Below, in pieces: positions 1 to 8,734 of a stretch of 64,000 nucleotides of DNA. Position 1 is the first letter of the stretch. Each line of letters begins with the position of its first letter. The DNA is from JANQJA01 sp047947185 (GTDB lineage Bacteria; Pseudomonadota; Gammaproteobacteria; Pseudomonadales; Azotimanducaceae), in the NCBI GenBank assembly GCA_047947185.1, contig CP170502.1, positions 744,001-808,000 on the forward strand, written 5' to 3'. The translations under genes were made by a program, and so were the position numbers. The notes beneath the pieces are model-generated. The model was not told the DNA's origin. It saw only the letters and a list, made by a program, of their open reading frames with translations, and did not search any database.

Positions 1-455
1 TACCCGACCCGGCCAGTGCCGGCAATGTGCTGCGTCCTTTTACCACGGCAAGGTTTGCACTGCGATTACCACCCACCACCAACGCCAGGGACGCGGCAGC
101 GGAAGTTACCCGCCTGCTCAGCGAAGACCCGCCCAATGGGGTCATCGTTCAGGTCAAAATGGATGAACCGGCCGCGGGCTGGCATGCGCCAGCCACCCAT
201 CCGGTTCTGGAGGCCGCACTGCAAAGCGCTTCACAGACCTTTTTTGGGGCACCCGCCATTGCCATGGGTTGCGGCGGCAGCATCCCCTTTATGGAGTTTC
301 TGGCCAACAGCCTGCCGCAGGCGCAGTTTGTGGTGACCGGCGTGCTCGGCCCACACTCCAACGCGCACGGGCCCAATGAATTCCTGCACATTCCGACCGG
401 CAAGCGCGTCACTGCCTGCATGGCACAGGTAATTTACGACTGGGCAAGGCGCTAG
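1..455 (+). CDS. M20-family metallopeptidase, C-terminal part (5' truncated by window edge)
   Basis: The open frame runs from base 3 to a TAG at 453-455 and has no stop at the left edge, so this is the last ~150 residues of a longer enzyme. The GTG at base 27 is probably internal, because family-like sequence (NVLRPFTTARFALRLPP) already surrounds it. Residues typical of the C-terminal catalytic half of M20 dipeptidases/deacylases are visible: a GCGGSIPFM loop, then VTGVLGPHSNAHGPNEF with the late metal-ligand histidine, then HIPTGKRV. The family hydrolyses dipeptides or N-acyl amino acids with two zinc ions. Substrate cannot be told from this fragment. Confident family call; partial gene. Confidence 0.85.
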   Translation, partial: PDPASAGNVLRPFTTARFALRLPPTTNARDAAAEVTRLLSEDPPNGVIVQVKMDEPAAGWHAPATHPVLEAALQSASQTFFGAPAIAMGCGGSIPFMEFLANSLPQAQFVVTGVLGPHSNAHGPNEFLHIPTGKRVTACMAQVIYDWARR

Positions 456-513
456 CACCGCTGCTCGCAACGCCGATCCGGCCATTCATCTTGTCAGTGC
501 ACAAAAAAGTGGC

Positions 514-541
514 TGTTACATCCCCATATTGTGCTTATAAT
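514..541 (+). promoter_or_regulatory. Probable sigma70 promoter with long leader to the lipoprotein gene
   Basis: A perfect TATAAT lies at 536-541, with a poor -35 candidate (TGTTAC, 514-519) 16 bases upstream. A start near 548 would leave a leader of about 215 bases before the ATG at 764. The gap 456-763 holds no convincing gene; the leader contains short imperfect inverted repeats (CCAA/TTGG near 551-568, CCGG/CCGG near 617-640) but no riboswitch class I recognise. The -10 is seen directly; activity is inferred. Confidence 0.45.
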
Positions 542-763
542 GTCCGTGTTCCAATTGGGGGAACTTGGTCGGCCGCACGACTAGTGGGAGGGTAAGCGGT
601 TTGCCAACACTCAATCCGGGTATTCTGGCCCTAACCGGGTCTTAACGATTTGCAGCGGCGCAGGCCATGGCCCACGATGACTGGCTCAAGCACCGTCAGC
701 AGTTGATACCTGAGATCGGGCTGTCGAAAAAAACGAAGACCAAAAGGTTATGGAGCAATTCCT

Positions 764-2794
764 ATGAGTTCAATTTTTAAGAAGATCGTCTTTATCCCTG
801 CTGTGGCAATTCTCGCCGCCTGTGACGGCGGCAACACCCCGCGAGCACCAGACGTTGTCCCGCAAGCACCTGCCGAAGTACGCGGCGTGACAGGTTCTGC
901 GGTCAAGGGTGTTATCTCCGGTGGCACAATCACAGTAACCGATTCCACCGGGGTTACTGTCGATATTACATCCGGCTCGACAACCAACGCGGATGGTTCC
1001 TACAGCCTGGTCTTTGGTGAGTCGGCCGCCGCGCTGTCGGGACCGATTGTGGTCACCATCGACGGAACAGGTGGCACCACCGTGTGTGACCTTGATGTCG
1101 AGGGAACAACCAACGACTGTCCTCGTCCTGACGGCACCTTTGCCGCTTTCGGCGAAACCTATCCGGCTGACGGCATTGTGCTGCGCAGCATGCTGCGCGG
1201 CTTTCCAACTGCCGCCGCTGCCAACAAGGTGGTCAATGTCAACATCACACCCGCCTCTGAACTGGCAACCTCGCTGGCACTTGCGGCTGCCGGGACCGGC
1301 CCGCTGACATCAGAAGACGTGAACGAAGCGGGACAGCAGGTACTGGGGCTCATCCAGACCCTGACCGGCATCGACATGAGTGGTTACAATATCAACGACG
1401 TGCCTGTCTTTGACGTGACGGCGACAAGCACAACCACGGATGCCCTGCCGGACCAGTCGTACGCCATGATGGGTTTTGCTTCAGCCATTATTGCCCTGGT
1501 TGATCCCAATGACCCAGCTGCCGACTCAATAGCCAAGGTGCTGGCCGCCATTGAGGCGGATGTCGACGTTGACGAATCTGCCAACCTGGTGGCCAGCGGT
1601 ACCCAACTCGGTAGACTTGCAGATTCGGTATCCAAGGGTATCAACACGATCAATACCCGACTGGTTGCTCGCGGTATCACGCGACCACGCATCGCCACCG
1701 CAGTCGAAACGGCCAGGAACAATCAGACGATTTTTGCCAACTTTGGTACAACCAAGGTAGCGGTTGCCCGCCCGACTGACCCGAACAACCCCGAACCACC
1801 CAAGTTCGAGTTCACCAAGGCATTCCTGAACAAGCTGGGCAACATCATGGTCAGCGTAGGCGCAACCACCGGTGCCCAGGGTTTTGGTGGCACCACCCAG
1901 GGCGCAACCGAAGTCTTTGCAGCTGAGCTGGATGTGGCAACCCGCCTCAGTGATGCACTGATCTCCAGCGCAGTTCAGGCGGCCGCTGATGCGCTGGTGA
2001 TGACTGAAGCTGAACTCGCCGCCGGCGCCAGCGAAGTTGATGATGATGCAACCGACGGCCTGACCGGTACGCTCGCCAAGAGCGAAGATGGCAATACCGT
2101 AACGCTGACAAATGGCGTTTCAGTTGCGACCGATGCACAGACCGGTGTTACCGCCACGGTCACCATCCCAACGGCCTCCCGCACCAGCGACACAACTTTC
2201 TCGATTCCGGCTGTTACCATTGCGGTCACCCAGACCGAAGGGTCAGCAACCAGTACGCTGATGACCTTCACGGGTAGCATCAATGCTACTTTTGCGCCGG
2301 AAAGCGGGGATATTGGGATGAAGTCACTGACCCTGACCGGCAGCGTGGTCGGCGCTGCAGCGGGCACCAGCTACGGCGTTAATGTTGTGCTCTCCGGTCT
2401 TGCCGGCGTGACGTCAGAACAAAGCAGTGGTGGTGGTGTTACCGGTAGCTACGAGGCAACCATCTCGTTTGCGAGCACAGCTGCTGATGATCTGTCTGTG
2501 AAGTTCTATGGCACCATCGGAGCAGCCATGCAGTCGTTTATGGTTACTGCCGGCAGCAACTCCATCATGGGCACTGCCATGCAGACCGGCACAACGTTTA
2601 CACCAGTGCTGACCGATGGCACTGTGTACCTCACCCTGACCATTGATACCGGTGAAGGCCCGGGTCGGCTTACCAACGGTGTGCTGCGACGTGGCAATGG
2701 TGCGGCGGCTGTGCTGACCGGTACCGTGGACAGGCAGGGCCTCGTAACCTTCTCGGACGGCTCAATCCAGTCACTGCCTGCCAGTATCCTGTAA
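764..2794 (+). CDS. Large predicted outer-membrane lipoprotein, function unknown
   Basis: 676 residues. The N-terminus is a lipoprotein signal: basic MSSIFKK, hydrophobic stretch, lipobox ILAAC with Cys20, then a Gly/Pro/Asn-rich linker. No lipid-retention Asp-Asp signal beyond D21 is clear, so final membrane placement is uncertain. Residues ~45-95 (GTITVTDSTG... ADGSYSL) resemble a carboxypeptidase-regulatory-like beta-sandwich. The rest is Thr/Ala/Gly-rich, low in Lys, Trp and Cys, and looks like secreted beta-structure, with a helical Ala-rich middle. It stands alone between a long leader and a strong terminator, just upstream of a TonB receptor gene that has its own start signals. It could be a surface binding or adhesion protein; I do not recognise a named family. 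Confidence 0.75.
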   Translation: MSSIFKKIVFIPAVAILAACDGGNTPRAPDVVPQAPAEVRGVTGSAVKGVISGGTITVTDSTGVTVDITSGSTTNADGSYSLVFGESAAALSGPIVVTIDGTGGTTVCDLDVEGTTNDCPRPDGTFAAFGETYPADGIVLRSMLRGFPTAAAANKVVNVNITPASELATSLALAAAGTGPLTSEDVNEAGQQVLGLIQTLTGIDMSGYNINDVPVFDVTATSTTTDALPDQSYAMMGFASAIIALVDPNDPAADSIAKVLAAIEADVDVDESANLVASGTQLGRLADSVSKGINTINTRLVARGITRPRIATAVETARNNQTIFANFGTTKVAVARPTDPNNPEPPKFEFTKAFLNKLGNIMVSVGATTGAQGFGGTTQGATEVFAAELDVATRLSDALISSAVQAAADALVMTEAELAAGASEVDDDATDGLTGTLAKSEDGNTVTLTNGVSVATDAQTGVTATVTIPTASRTSDTTFSIPAVTIAVTQTEGSATSTLMTFTGSINATFAPESGDIGMKSLTLTGSVVGAAAGTSYGVNVVLSGLAGVTSEQSSGGGVTGSYEATISFASTAADDLSVKFYGTIGAAMQSFMVTAGSNSIMGTAMQTGTTFTPVLTDGTVYLTLTIDTGEGPGRLTNGVLRRGNGAAAVLTGTVDRQGLVTFSDGSIQSLPASIL

Positions 2795-2815
2795 CCAGGC
2801 AGGCTAGGCTAATAA

Positions 2816-2841
2816 GGGGCGGATATCCGCCCCTTTTTTTT
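2816..2841 (+). terminator. Rho-independent terminator of the lipoprotein gene
   Basis: A perfect 18-base palindrome (GGGGCGG, ATAT loop, CCGCCCC) at 2816-2833 is followed by eight T residues at 2834-2841, 22 bases after the stop codon at 2794. Confidence 0.92.
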
Positions 2842-3007
2842 GCCTGCAAATCCTGTCCGGGCAACAAAATCAGCGATTTGCGCAGTTGAAAGTTATGCCT
2901 TCGCAGCATAGACTCAGCATAAGAATAGGGGGAGCAATTGCCGGGTACTAAAGCGCACTAACAAGCGCCGCACCTTGCATATCCAATCAATATCCCTGTT
3001 CTGGGGG

Positions 3008-3029
3008 TATCGGGCGTCAGAACCCGATA
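3008..3029 (+). other. Hairpin in the 5' leader of the TonB receptor gene
   Basis: TATCGGG (3008-3014) and CCCGATA (3023-3029) form a 7-bp stem with an 8-base loop, ending 14 bases before the Shine-Dalgarno sequence of the receptor gene. It is followed by A residues, not T, so it is not a plus-strand terminator. It might protect the mRNA or modulate initiation; this is inference. Confidence 0.4.
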
Positions 3030-3056
3030 AAAAAGCAATAGATGAGGGATATTCTC

Positions 3057-6000
3057 ATGACGAAACCTAGCAAACTGGGCGCATTGACCGGCGCTGCCAC
3101 ACTGGCAAGCGCAATCGCGGTGCTCCCTGTATTGCCTGCCACGGCGCAAGAGATAGAAGAAGTTGTCGTCACCGGTTCATTAATCAAGCGCGACAGCTTC
3201 GACATGTCGACGCCGCTGGATGTAATGGACGAGCAGGAACTGGCAGAACAAGGCACACCAAACCTCGGTGAGGTGCTGCGCAATTCAACCTACAACTACG
3301 GCGTGGAGTCTGTTGGTAACATCCTCGCTGCGAACCCACAGACACCCGGCTTTCAGTTTGCCAACTTCCGCGGACTCGGTGCCGGTGCCACGCTGACACT
3401 GCTGGACGGTCGCCGGGGTAGCGGCAACCTCGCCAATACCTATCCGCAGATCATGATTCAGCGGACGGAAGCCCTGACCGATGGGGGGGCTACGCTCTAT
3501 GGTACCGATGCGGTGGGTGGTGTTTTCAATATCATTCCCAAGAAAGACTTCACCGGCATTGAAGTCCAGTACAGCAGCAACCAGGCGGATGGCTGGTGGG
3601 AAGATTCCATTGGACTGCTGGCTGGTGGCGGTGGTGACAGCGGCAGCTTTGTTGTTGGTATTGAAAACCGTCGCAAGGATGCACTGAACTTTTTCGAACG
3701 ACCTGAATACTGGCTCGGCTCAGCATCCTATTCCAGCACAAGCTGGCCGGGTGACTTCCGGGTTGCCAACCGTGATGCCCTGGGCAACATTATTAGCTCA
3801 TCAAACCGCCCTGATCCCGGCTGTGGCCTCAATAACGCTGATACGGGCCTGACGCCGAGGGAGCGCAAGCTTGCGGGTGCGCTGGATGTCGATGCCCACA
3901 GGCAGGGGATTCGCTACGGTGAGTGCCGCTGGGAATTTGGTCGCAACTTTGACTACATGGACGACCAGGAACAACTGTCCATCGCGGCTGTGTACGAGTA
4001 TCAATTCAGCGATCGTATCGTCTTCAGCGGTGAGCTGATGTACGCACGCAACATCATCGAATCAAGGGGCTCGCCCTCTAACCCGGGTGGTCGTACCAAC
4101 GAGGTTACTGCCATTCCTGGTGAGAACCCTGGTAATCCATACCGTGCCTTCTACGATGCTGATCTGGACGGCAACTACGAACCGGCTGGCGGCGACCTGC
4201 TGCTGTTTGCCCAGGACGCCAACGGTGATGGACTCCCGGACCGAAACACCGCCGGTATAGATGCCGACGGCAACGGTAAACCCGACGTGATTGTTGTGGG
4301 TAACGAACTCAATCCCAACGGTGGTATTCCGTTTAACGAGGACGTGCTCATCGTCGACTGGCGCCCAACCGGTTATCCGTTTGTGGGTCCAAGTCGGCTT
4401 CATCCGGACCGTACCAGCCCCGGCGCGGTCAACGGCAAGATCTTCAACCTCCGTTGGGTGAACCAGGTTGACTTTGATATCAACGACAACTGGTCAGCCT
4501 ATGCGGACTTTGTCTACCAGCAAACCATCAATGAATGGGGTGGTCGTGGACACAGCCTGAACGCAATCAATGCCGGCATCAACGGCAACCTGCTGGTGCG
4601 GGATGAAGCTACCGCATCTTCACGCCTTGCGTGGTTTAACCCCTTCACCACCCAGAACTATGCCTGTGTAAACAGGGATTGTTCCGGCGGTGTCCGCCAG
4701 ACCGACCCGAACCAGATCAACACCACCGACATTTACGACCAGATCTCGTTCTACCAGCCACCGATTGTCACGACCACCAGCAAGATCTACGAGGTGATTG
4801 CCTCGGGTGACCTGGGTTTTGAACTGCCCGGTGGCACAGTACAGGCGGCTGTTGGCCTGCAGTATCGGGATGAAGACATCTACACCGACGCAAACCTGGT
4901 TTCCAATGCACTGGATACATGGATTGGTGTTGGTGAACCGGATTCCGGCTACGATCGACAGACAACCGCCCTCTTTGGTGAACTGTTGTTCCCGGTGACT
5001 GACCAACTGGAGATCGACTTCTCCATGCGGACCGAATCGGTTGACGACCAGTTTGCTGCGGCGGACCTGGATCACACTGACTATCGTCTGGGTGCCCGGT
5101 TTGAACTGAATGAGAACGTTGCGTTCCGCGCTTCATGGAATACGTCGTTCATCGCGCCCAGCTTTACGCAGCTTTATGCCGGCGCAACCCTGCAGGGCCT
5201 GTCACAGATTACCGATCCCTGGCTTGGTATCTCTGCTTTCACTGCGCGTACAACCGGTGGTACACGTAACCTGAAGCCTGAAGAAGCGGACAGCTACAAT
5301 GCTGGCGTCACTGTCTTCCTGCTGGAAGGTGACCTGCGCATTGACGTTGACTACAAGTTCTTCGACTTTACCGACAGGATCATTCGCCCGGCAGCACAGG
5401 AAGTGCTTGATGACGAGGCCCGCCTCGCGACAGCCGCAGGCTTCTCGCTGGACGCGGCTGGCCTTGCGGCCTGGAATGCCAGCGGTCAGGCGACCCCTGG
5501 TCTGATCACCCGTAGCGATGTGAACCAGCAGATCCTGCTGGTCATTACCGATCAGGTTAATGCCACCAAGATGCAGTGGAAAGGTTTCGATATCTCGATG
5601 ACCTACAACATTTCATCCCAGGACCTGCCATTTATCGGCGGTAACTACGGCGATTTCCAGATCGGGTTTGACTCGACCTTTGTCCAGGCTTACGACTACA
5701 CCAGTATCACCGGTATAGAAACGGAAGGTGCGGGCAAGCGCAACAACCAGACTGCTGCGGTCCCAGCCACACCCGAGTGGAAAACCAACGCACGTCTCGG
5801 CTGGAGCATGGGTAACCACCAGGCAACCATCATCGGTCGATACATGTCCGAGATTGGTGATGCAGGTAATGGTGACCCCTTCTGTGGTCTTGCACGCAGC
5901 ACCTCTGCTGGCCTGATTGCGTTCCGTGAAGCCCTCAGCGTCACCAACCCCTGTCCCGAAACACTGGACAGCTTCCTGACGTTTGACATGCAGTACAGCC

Positions 6001-6167
6001 TGACGCTGCCTGAACTGATCACCAACCAGGACACTCAAATCCAGGTTGGACTGATCAATGCGTTCGACAAGAAAGCCGAAGCGCTGGTTACACTGGGTGG
6101 TCTGGAGACCTCCCTTTACGATCCACGTAACCGCGTCTGGTATGTTCGCGTCAAGCAGGGTTTCTAA
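3057..6167 (+). CDS. TonB-dependent outer-membrane receptor
   Basis: 1036 residues from the ATG at 3057. I prefer this start to the in-frame ATG at 3042 because GAGGG (3044-3048) sits 8 bases upstream of 3057, and 3042 has no ribosome site. A signal peptide (to about residue 30, ending ATAQ) is followed by a TonB-box-like IEEVVVTGSLIKR, a plug domain (~35-160) and a long beta-barrel ending in the outer-membrane signature VRVKQGF with terminal Phe. The plug contains TLLDGRRGSG and YGTDAVGGVFNIIPK. Around residues 380-410 there are DANGDGLPD and DADGNGKPD, calcium-binding-type loops in an extracellular region. Such large receptors import oligosaccharides, peptides or siderophores; the ligand is not evident. 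It is monocistronic by its terminator. Confidence 0.93.
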   Translation: MTKPSKLGALTGAATLASAIAVLPVLPATAQEIEEVVVTGSLIKRDSFDMSTPLDVMDEQELAEQGTPNLGEVLRNSTYNYGVESVGNILAANPQTPGFQFANFRGLGAGATLTLLDGRRGSGNLANTYPQIMIQRTEALTDGGATLYGTDAVGGVFNIIPKKDFTGIEVQYSSNQADGWWEDSIGLLAGGGGDSGSFVVGIENRRKDALNFFERPEYWLGSASYSSTSWPGDFRVANRDALGNIISSSNRPDPGCGLNNADTGLTPRERKLAGALDVDAHRQGIRYGECRWEFGRNFDYMDDQEQLSIAAVYEYQFSDRIVFSGELMYARNIIESRGSPSNPGGRTNEVTAIPGENPGNPYRAFYDADLDGNYEPAGGDLLLFAQDANGDGLPDRNTAGIDADGNGKPDVIVVGNELNPNGGIPFNEDVLIVDWRPTGYPFVGPSRLHPDRTSPGAVNGKIFNLRWVNQVDFDINDNWSAYADFVYQQTINEWGGRGHSLNAINAGINGNLLVRDEATASSRLAWFNPFTTQNYACVNRDCSGGVRQTDPNQINTTDIYDQISFYQPPIVTTTSKIYEVIASGDLGFELPGGTVQAAVGLQYRDEDIYTDANLVSNALDTWIGVGEPDSGYDRQTTALFGELLFPVTDQLEIDFSMRTESVDDQFAAADLDHTDYRLGARFELNENVAFRASWNTSFIAPSFTQLYAGATLQGLSQITDPWLGISAFTARTTGGTRNLKPEEADSYNAGVTVFLLEGDLRIDVDYKFFDFTDRIIRPAAQEVLDDEARLATAAGFSLDAAGLAAWNASGQATPGLITRSDVNQQILLVITDQVNATKMQWKGFDISMTYNISSQDLPFIGGNYGDFQIGFDSTFVQAYDYTSITGIETEGAGKRNNQTAAVPATPEWKTNARLGWSMGNHQATIIGRYMSEIGDAGNGDPFCGLARSTSAGLIAFREALSVTNPCPETLDSFLTFDMQYSLTLPELITNQDTQIQVGLINAFDKKAEALVTLGGLETSLYDPRNRVWYVRVKQGF

Positions 6168-6195
6168 CCAAACCCTCGTTTGAAGACACAAAAAA

Positions 6196-6219
6196 CCCCG
6201 GCTTGCCGGGGTTTTTTTT
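6196..6219. terminator. Bidirectional rho-independent terminator
   Basis: CCCCGG (6196-6201), loop CTTG, CCGGGG (6206-6211), then T8 (6212-6219). An A-rich run (6188-6195) precedes the stem, so the structure can also end the convergent minus-strand oxygenase gene whose stop is at 6252. Confidence 0.93.
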
Positions 6220-6251
6220 GCACACTGTTCAGTCGTATCCCGCCGGCGTGC

Positions 6252-7067
6252 CTACCAGGCGTCGATACCAACCAGCTTGCGACCCAGCGGGGTAAGCTCG
6301 GCCAGGGGCCCGGGTTCCGGCGCATCAGTTCCGTATTGCCGCCTCGCCCATTCCGGTGGTAGCCTGTCGGCCCACTCGGCCACGCGTTTGGCACGCGCGT
6401 CATTGTTGCCCACCGGTGACATGGTCACATACTGGGTAAAGCGTGGCCGCGGTGACAGGTTCTTCAGGTTGGTGTGTGGCATCAGGCGATGAAACAGCAC
6501 CAGGGCACCTGCGGGCCCGGGGACAGGCACCAGAAGGTCGTCAGCCACCTGCGGATGACGACGATTCGCATCCTGCAAATGTTCACGGCGCCAGGCGTCA
6601 AGCGCCCGGTAAATGGTGGGTACACAGGCAAAAGCCCCCTGATCAGCTGTTGTATCGGTCAGGTACACCAGGCCTTGCAAGTCAAAACCCTCAAACTGCC
6701 AGGGATCACAATCCCAGTGCACGGCATGTTGTGGCCAGTCTGCACTGGCTGGACCTGCCGGTGGCTTGTACCCCACCCGGTCCATGCTGACCCAGAGCTG
6801 GTCCTGCTGGTAAACCGAACGGAATACGTCATAAAGTGCAGGATACTGGCGCAGATCCCAGAGGGCCTGGTGGTGATGCAACGCCACAATCCCCAGCCCG
6901 GCAAAACCGGGCTGGTACCAGGTGGAATTGTCATCCTGGTCGATACCTGCAGTTTCACAAATGGCCTGCACCACAGACTTGCACAGCGCGAGCGGCACCA
7001 CACCCGGCACAACCACAAAACCCTGGGTCAGAATAGCCTTGCGAAGTTCGTCGCCGGACAGCACCAT
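6252..7067 (-). CDS. Phytanoyl-CoA dioxygenase (PhyH) family protein
   Basis: 271 residues, the usual length for small PhyH-family Fe(II)/2-oxoglutarate oxygenases. The metal triad is visible: HWD at 117-119 and a distal His at 198 (FHRLMPHTN), followed by Arg residues at 207/209 suited to binding the 2-oxoglutarate carboxylate. These cytoplasmic enzymes hydroxylate a C-H bond of a small molecule while decarboxylating 2-oxoglutarate. The gene is divergent from the FGGY kinase (98-base gap, probably a shared promoter region), so the two may serve one pathway, but the substrate is unknown. A second PhyH gene at the right end of the window is only distantly similar. Confidence 0.88.
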   Translation of the reverse strand: MVLSGDELRKAILTQGFVVVPGVVPLALCKSVVQAICETAGIDQDDNSTWYQPGFAGLGIVALHHHQALWDLRQYPALYDVFRSVYQQDQLWVSMDRVGYKPPAGPASADWPQHAVHWDCDPWQFEGFDLQGLVYLTDTTADQGAFACVPTIYRALDAWRREHLQDANRRHPQVADDLLVPVPGPAGALVLFHRLMPHTNLKNLSPRPRFTQYVTMSPVGNNDARAKRVAEWADRLPPEWARRQYGTDAPEPGPLAELTPLGRKLVGIDAW

Positions 7068-7165
7068 AAACGCATCTCACAGGAAAGATTGGATGGAAGA
7101 CATTTGATCATCGAGTCCCGGATGAGTCAAAACATCACTACCAGGGTGATAACCGGTGGGCCTGC

Positions 7166-8617
7166 ATGAACCACCCTCGTGCGGTGATCCTGACGTTTGA
7201 CCTTGGGACAACCCGGCTCAAGGTTGCCGCATTCGATTATGCCGGCACGCTGCTTGGTCAGGTCAGTCGCCGCAACCTTGAACACCAGGCAGGCCAATCA
7301 AGGTGGCAATCTGCCGATGCCTGGTGGCAGGATGCTGTGCAGGCCACGGGCGAACTCATGGCAACAACTGGCCTCAAAGCAACCGATGTCCAGGGTATGA
7401 GCCTGTCTGGACGAGCGGGTGCCGCGGTATTCGTTGATGGTAAAGGCCAGGTAATCCAGGATCCCTGGAGTGACAACCGGCACGGCACAATCCTGGCTGA
7501 ACTGACAGTCGATACGCCCAGAACCTCTGCCGGCTACGGCCCTGCCCTGCTCGCCAAATACTGCTGGTTGCGGACATACAAGCCGGATGTTGCCCGTCAG
7601 GTCAAATACATCCTCTACGCCAAGGACTTCCTGCTGTACCGGCTCACCGGCCAGGCAATAACTGACCCGTCATCCGGTCCAGACGGCAGTTGGGACGCGG
7701 CGCTGCTGGATCGCGGGGAGGTGGACGCGCAACTGCTGCCCGCCGTCAGGCTGCCCTGGCAGTTGGCCGGCGTGCTTGCAGACCCGGCAGCCGTGGCCCT
7801 TGGGCTTGCACCGGGTATTCCGGTAGCCGTGGGTGCCCATGACGGCATTAGTGCAAACATCGGCGCAGGGGCGATCGCACCAGGAGAATACGCTTTAACC
7901 CTGGGGACACATGCCGTGCTCAGGACCATCACCCGGCAGTTTCCGGCGGGCGCCAGGCGGTTTTACGGGTACCCACCGGACAGGCACGTGATTGGTGGTA
8001 ACGCCCTGTTTGCCGGCAGGTTGCTGGACTGGTTCCTCGACAACTGGTTCGATCAGGATGAGTCTGATCGCCAGAACCTGTTTGCACGGCTTGACGCAGA
8101 GGCGAGCGAGGTACCTGCCGGCGGTCACGGCATTACCTTCCAGCCCTTTCCCCGCGGCACCATCGCACCTGCGGTGCGCCCCGGGGCCCGTGCCGCTTTT
8201 CTCGGGATGCAGACCGAAACGACGCGCATTCACCTGTATCGCGCGATACTGGAGGGCACCGCCTTCGCCCTGCGTGACATCCTGGATCAATTGACCAGCT
8301 GGACCCAGGCACCATCACTGGTGGGCGTCACCGGGAGCGGCGCAAAGAGCAGCACCTGGACAGGCATACTGGCAAATGTACTTGAGGAACCGCTGACGTT
8401 GACAGATGGTGCCTCCGAAGGTCGTGGCGCAGCCATCTGTTTTGCGACGGCTGTTGGTGCCTTCAGTTCTGTTGAGTCCGCTGTTTCTGGCATGGTAAAT
8501 CCCGTTCGGGTTGTTGAACCGACAAAGGGACAGGTTGAGACTTATCGGGAACTGCGACAGCAGTGGCTGACCAGTGTCAAGGTAACAGCCGCACTTGACC
8601 GCCAGGGTAGCCCTTAG
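7166..8617 (+). CDS. FGGY-family carbohydrate kinase (xylulokinase-like)
   Basis: 483 residues, standard FGGY length. The N-terminal ATPase motif FDLGTTRLKVAAFD (from residue 11) is the phosphate-1 loop; GAHDGISANIGAGAI and LTLGTHAVLRT mark the second domain; VTGSGAKSSTWTGILAN with GASEGRGAAICFA is the adenosine/FGGY C-terminal signature. The enzyme should phosphorylate a sugar or polyol with ATP in the cytoplasm. It resembles the xylulokinase/gluconokinase branches, but no sugar transporter or isomerase is adjacent, so I give no symbol. ATG at 7166 follows GGTGGG 6 bases upstream. Confidence 0.88.
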   Translation: MNHPRAVILTFDLGTTRLKVAAFDYAGTLLGQVSRRNLEHQAGQSRWQSADAWWQDAVQATGELMATTGLKATDVQGMSLSGRAGAAVFVDGKGQVIQDPWSDNRHGTILAELTVDTPRTSAGYGPALLAKYCWLRTYKPDVARQVKYILYAKDFLLYRLTGQAITDPSSGPDGSWDAALLDRGEVDAQLLPAVRLPWQLAGVLADPAAVALGLAPGIPVAVGAHDGISANIGAGAIAPGEYALTLGTHAVLRTITRQFPAGARRFYGYPPDRHVIGGNALFAGRLLDWFLDNWFDQDESDRQNLFARLDAEASEVPAGGHGITFQPFPRGTIAPAVRPGARAAFLGMQTETTRIHLYRAILEGTAFALRDILDQLTSWTQAPSLVGVTGSGAKSSTWTGILANVLEEPLTLTDGASEGRGAAICFATAVGAFSSVESAVSGMVNPVRVVEPTKGQVETYRELRQQWLTSVKVTAALDRQGSP

Positions 8618-8734
8618 ACGAGAGGTTGATTGGCATTAAAGTTTGATTGCGCTACCATGTTCAGCGGTGCAGGCCAATGGCTAGCCGCCAACTTTACGCT
8701 GTCGACCGACACCTCTCCTGGTTGGATCTGATTC

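Noticed and set aside
667..780. 37-codon ORF (starts MAHDDWLKHRQQL) in the leader of the lipoprotein gene
   Set aside because: No ribosome site upstream and it runs out of frame over the lipoprotein start; probably chance, though a leader peptide cannot be fully excluded.
3008..3036. Terminator upstream of the first TonB receptor
   Set aside because: The stem is followed by A residues on the plus strand, and the T-run precedes the stem on the minus strand.
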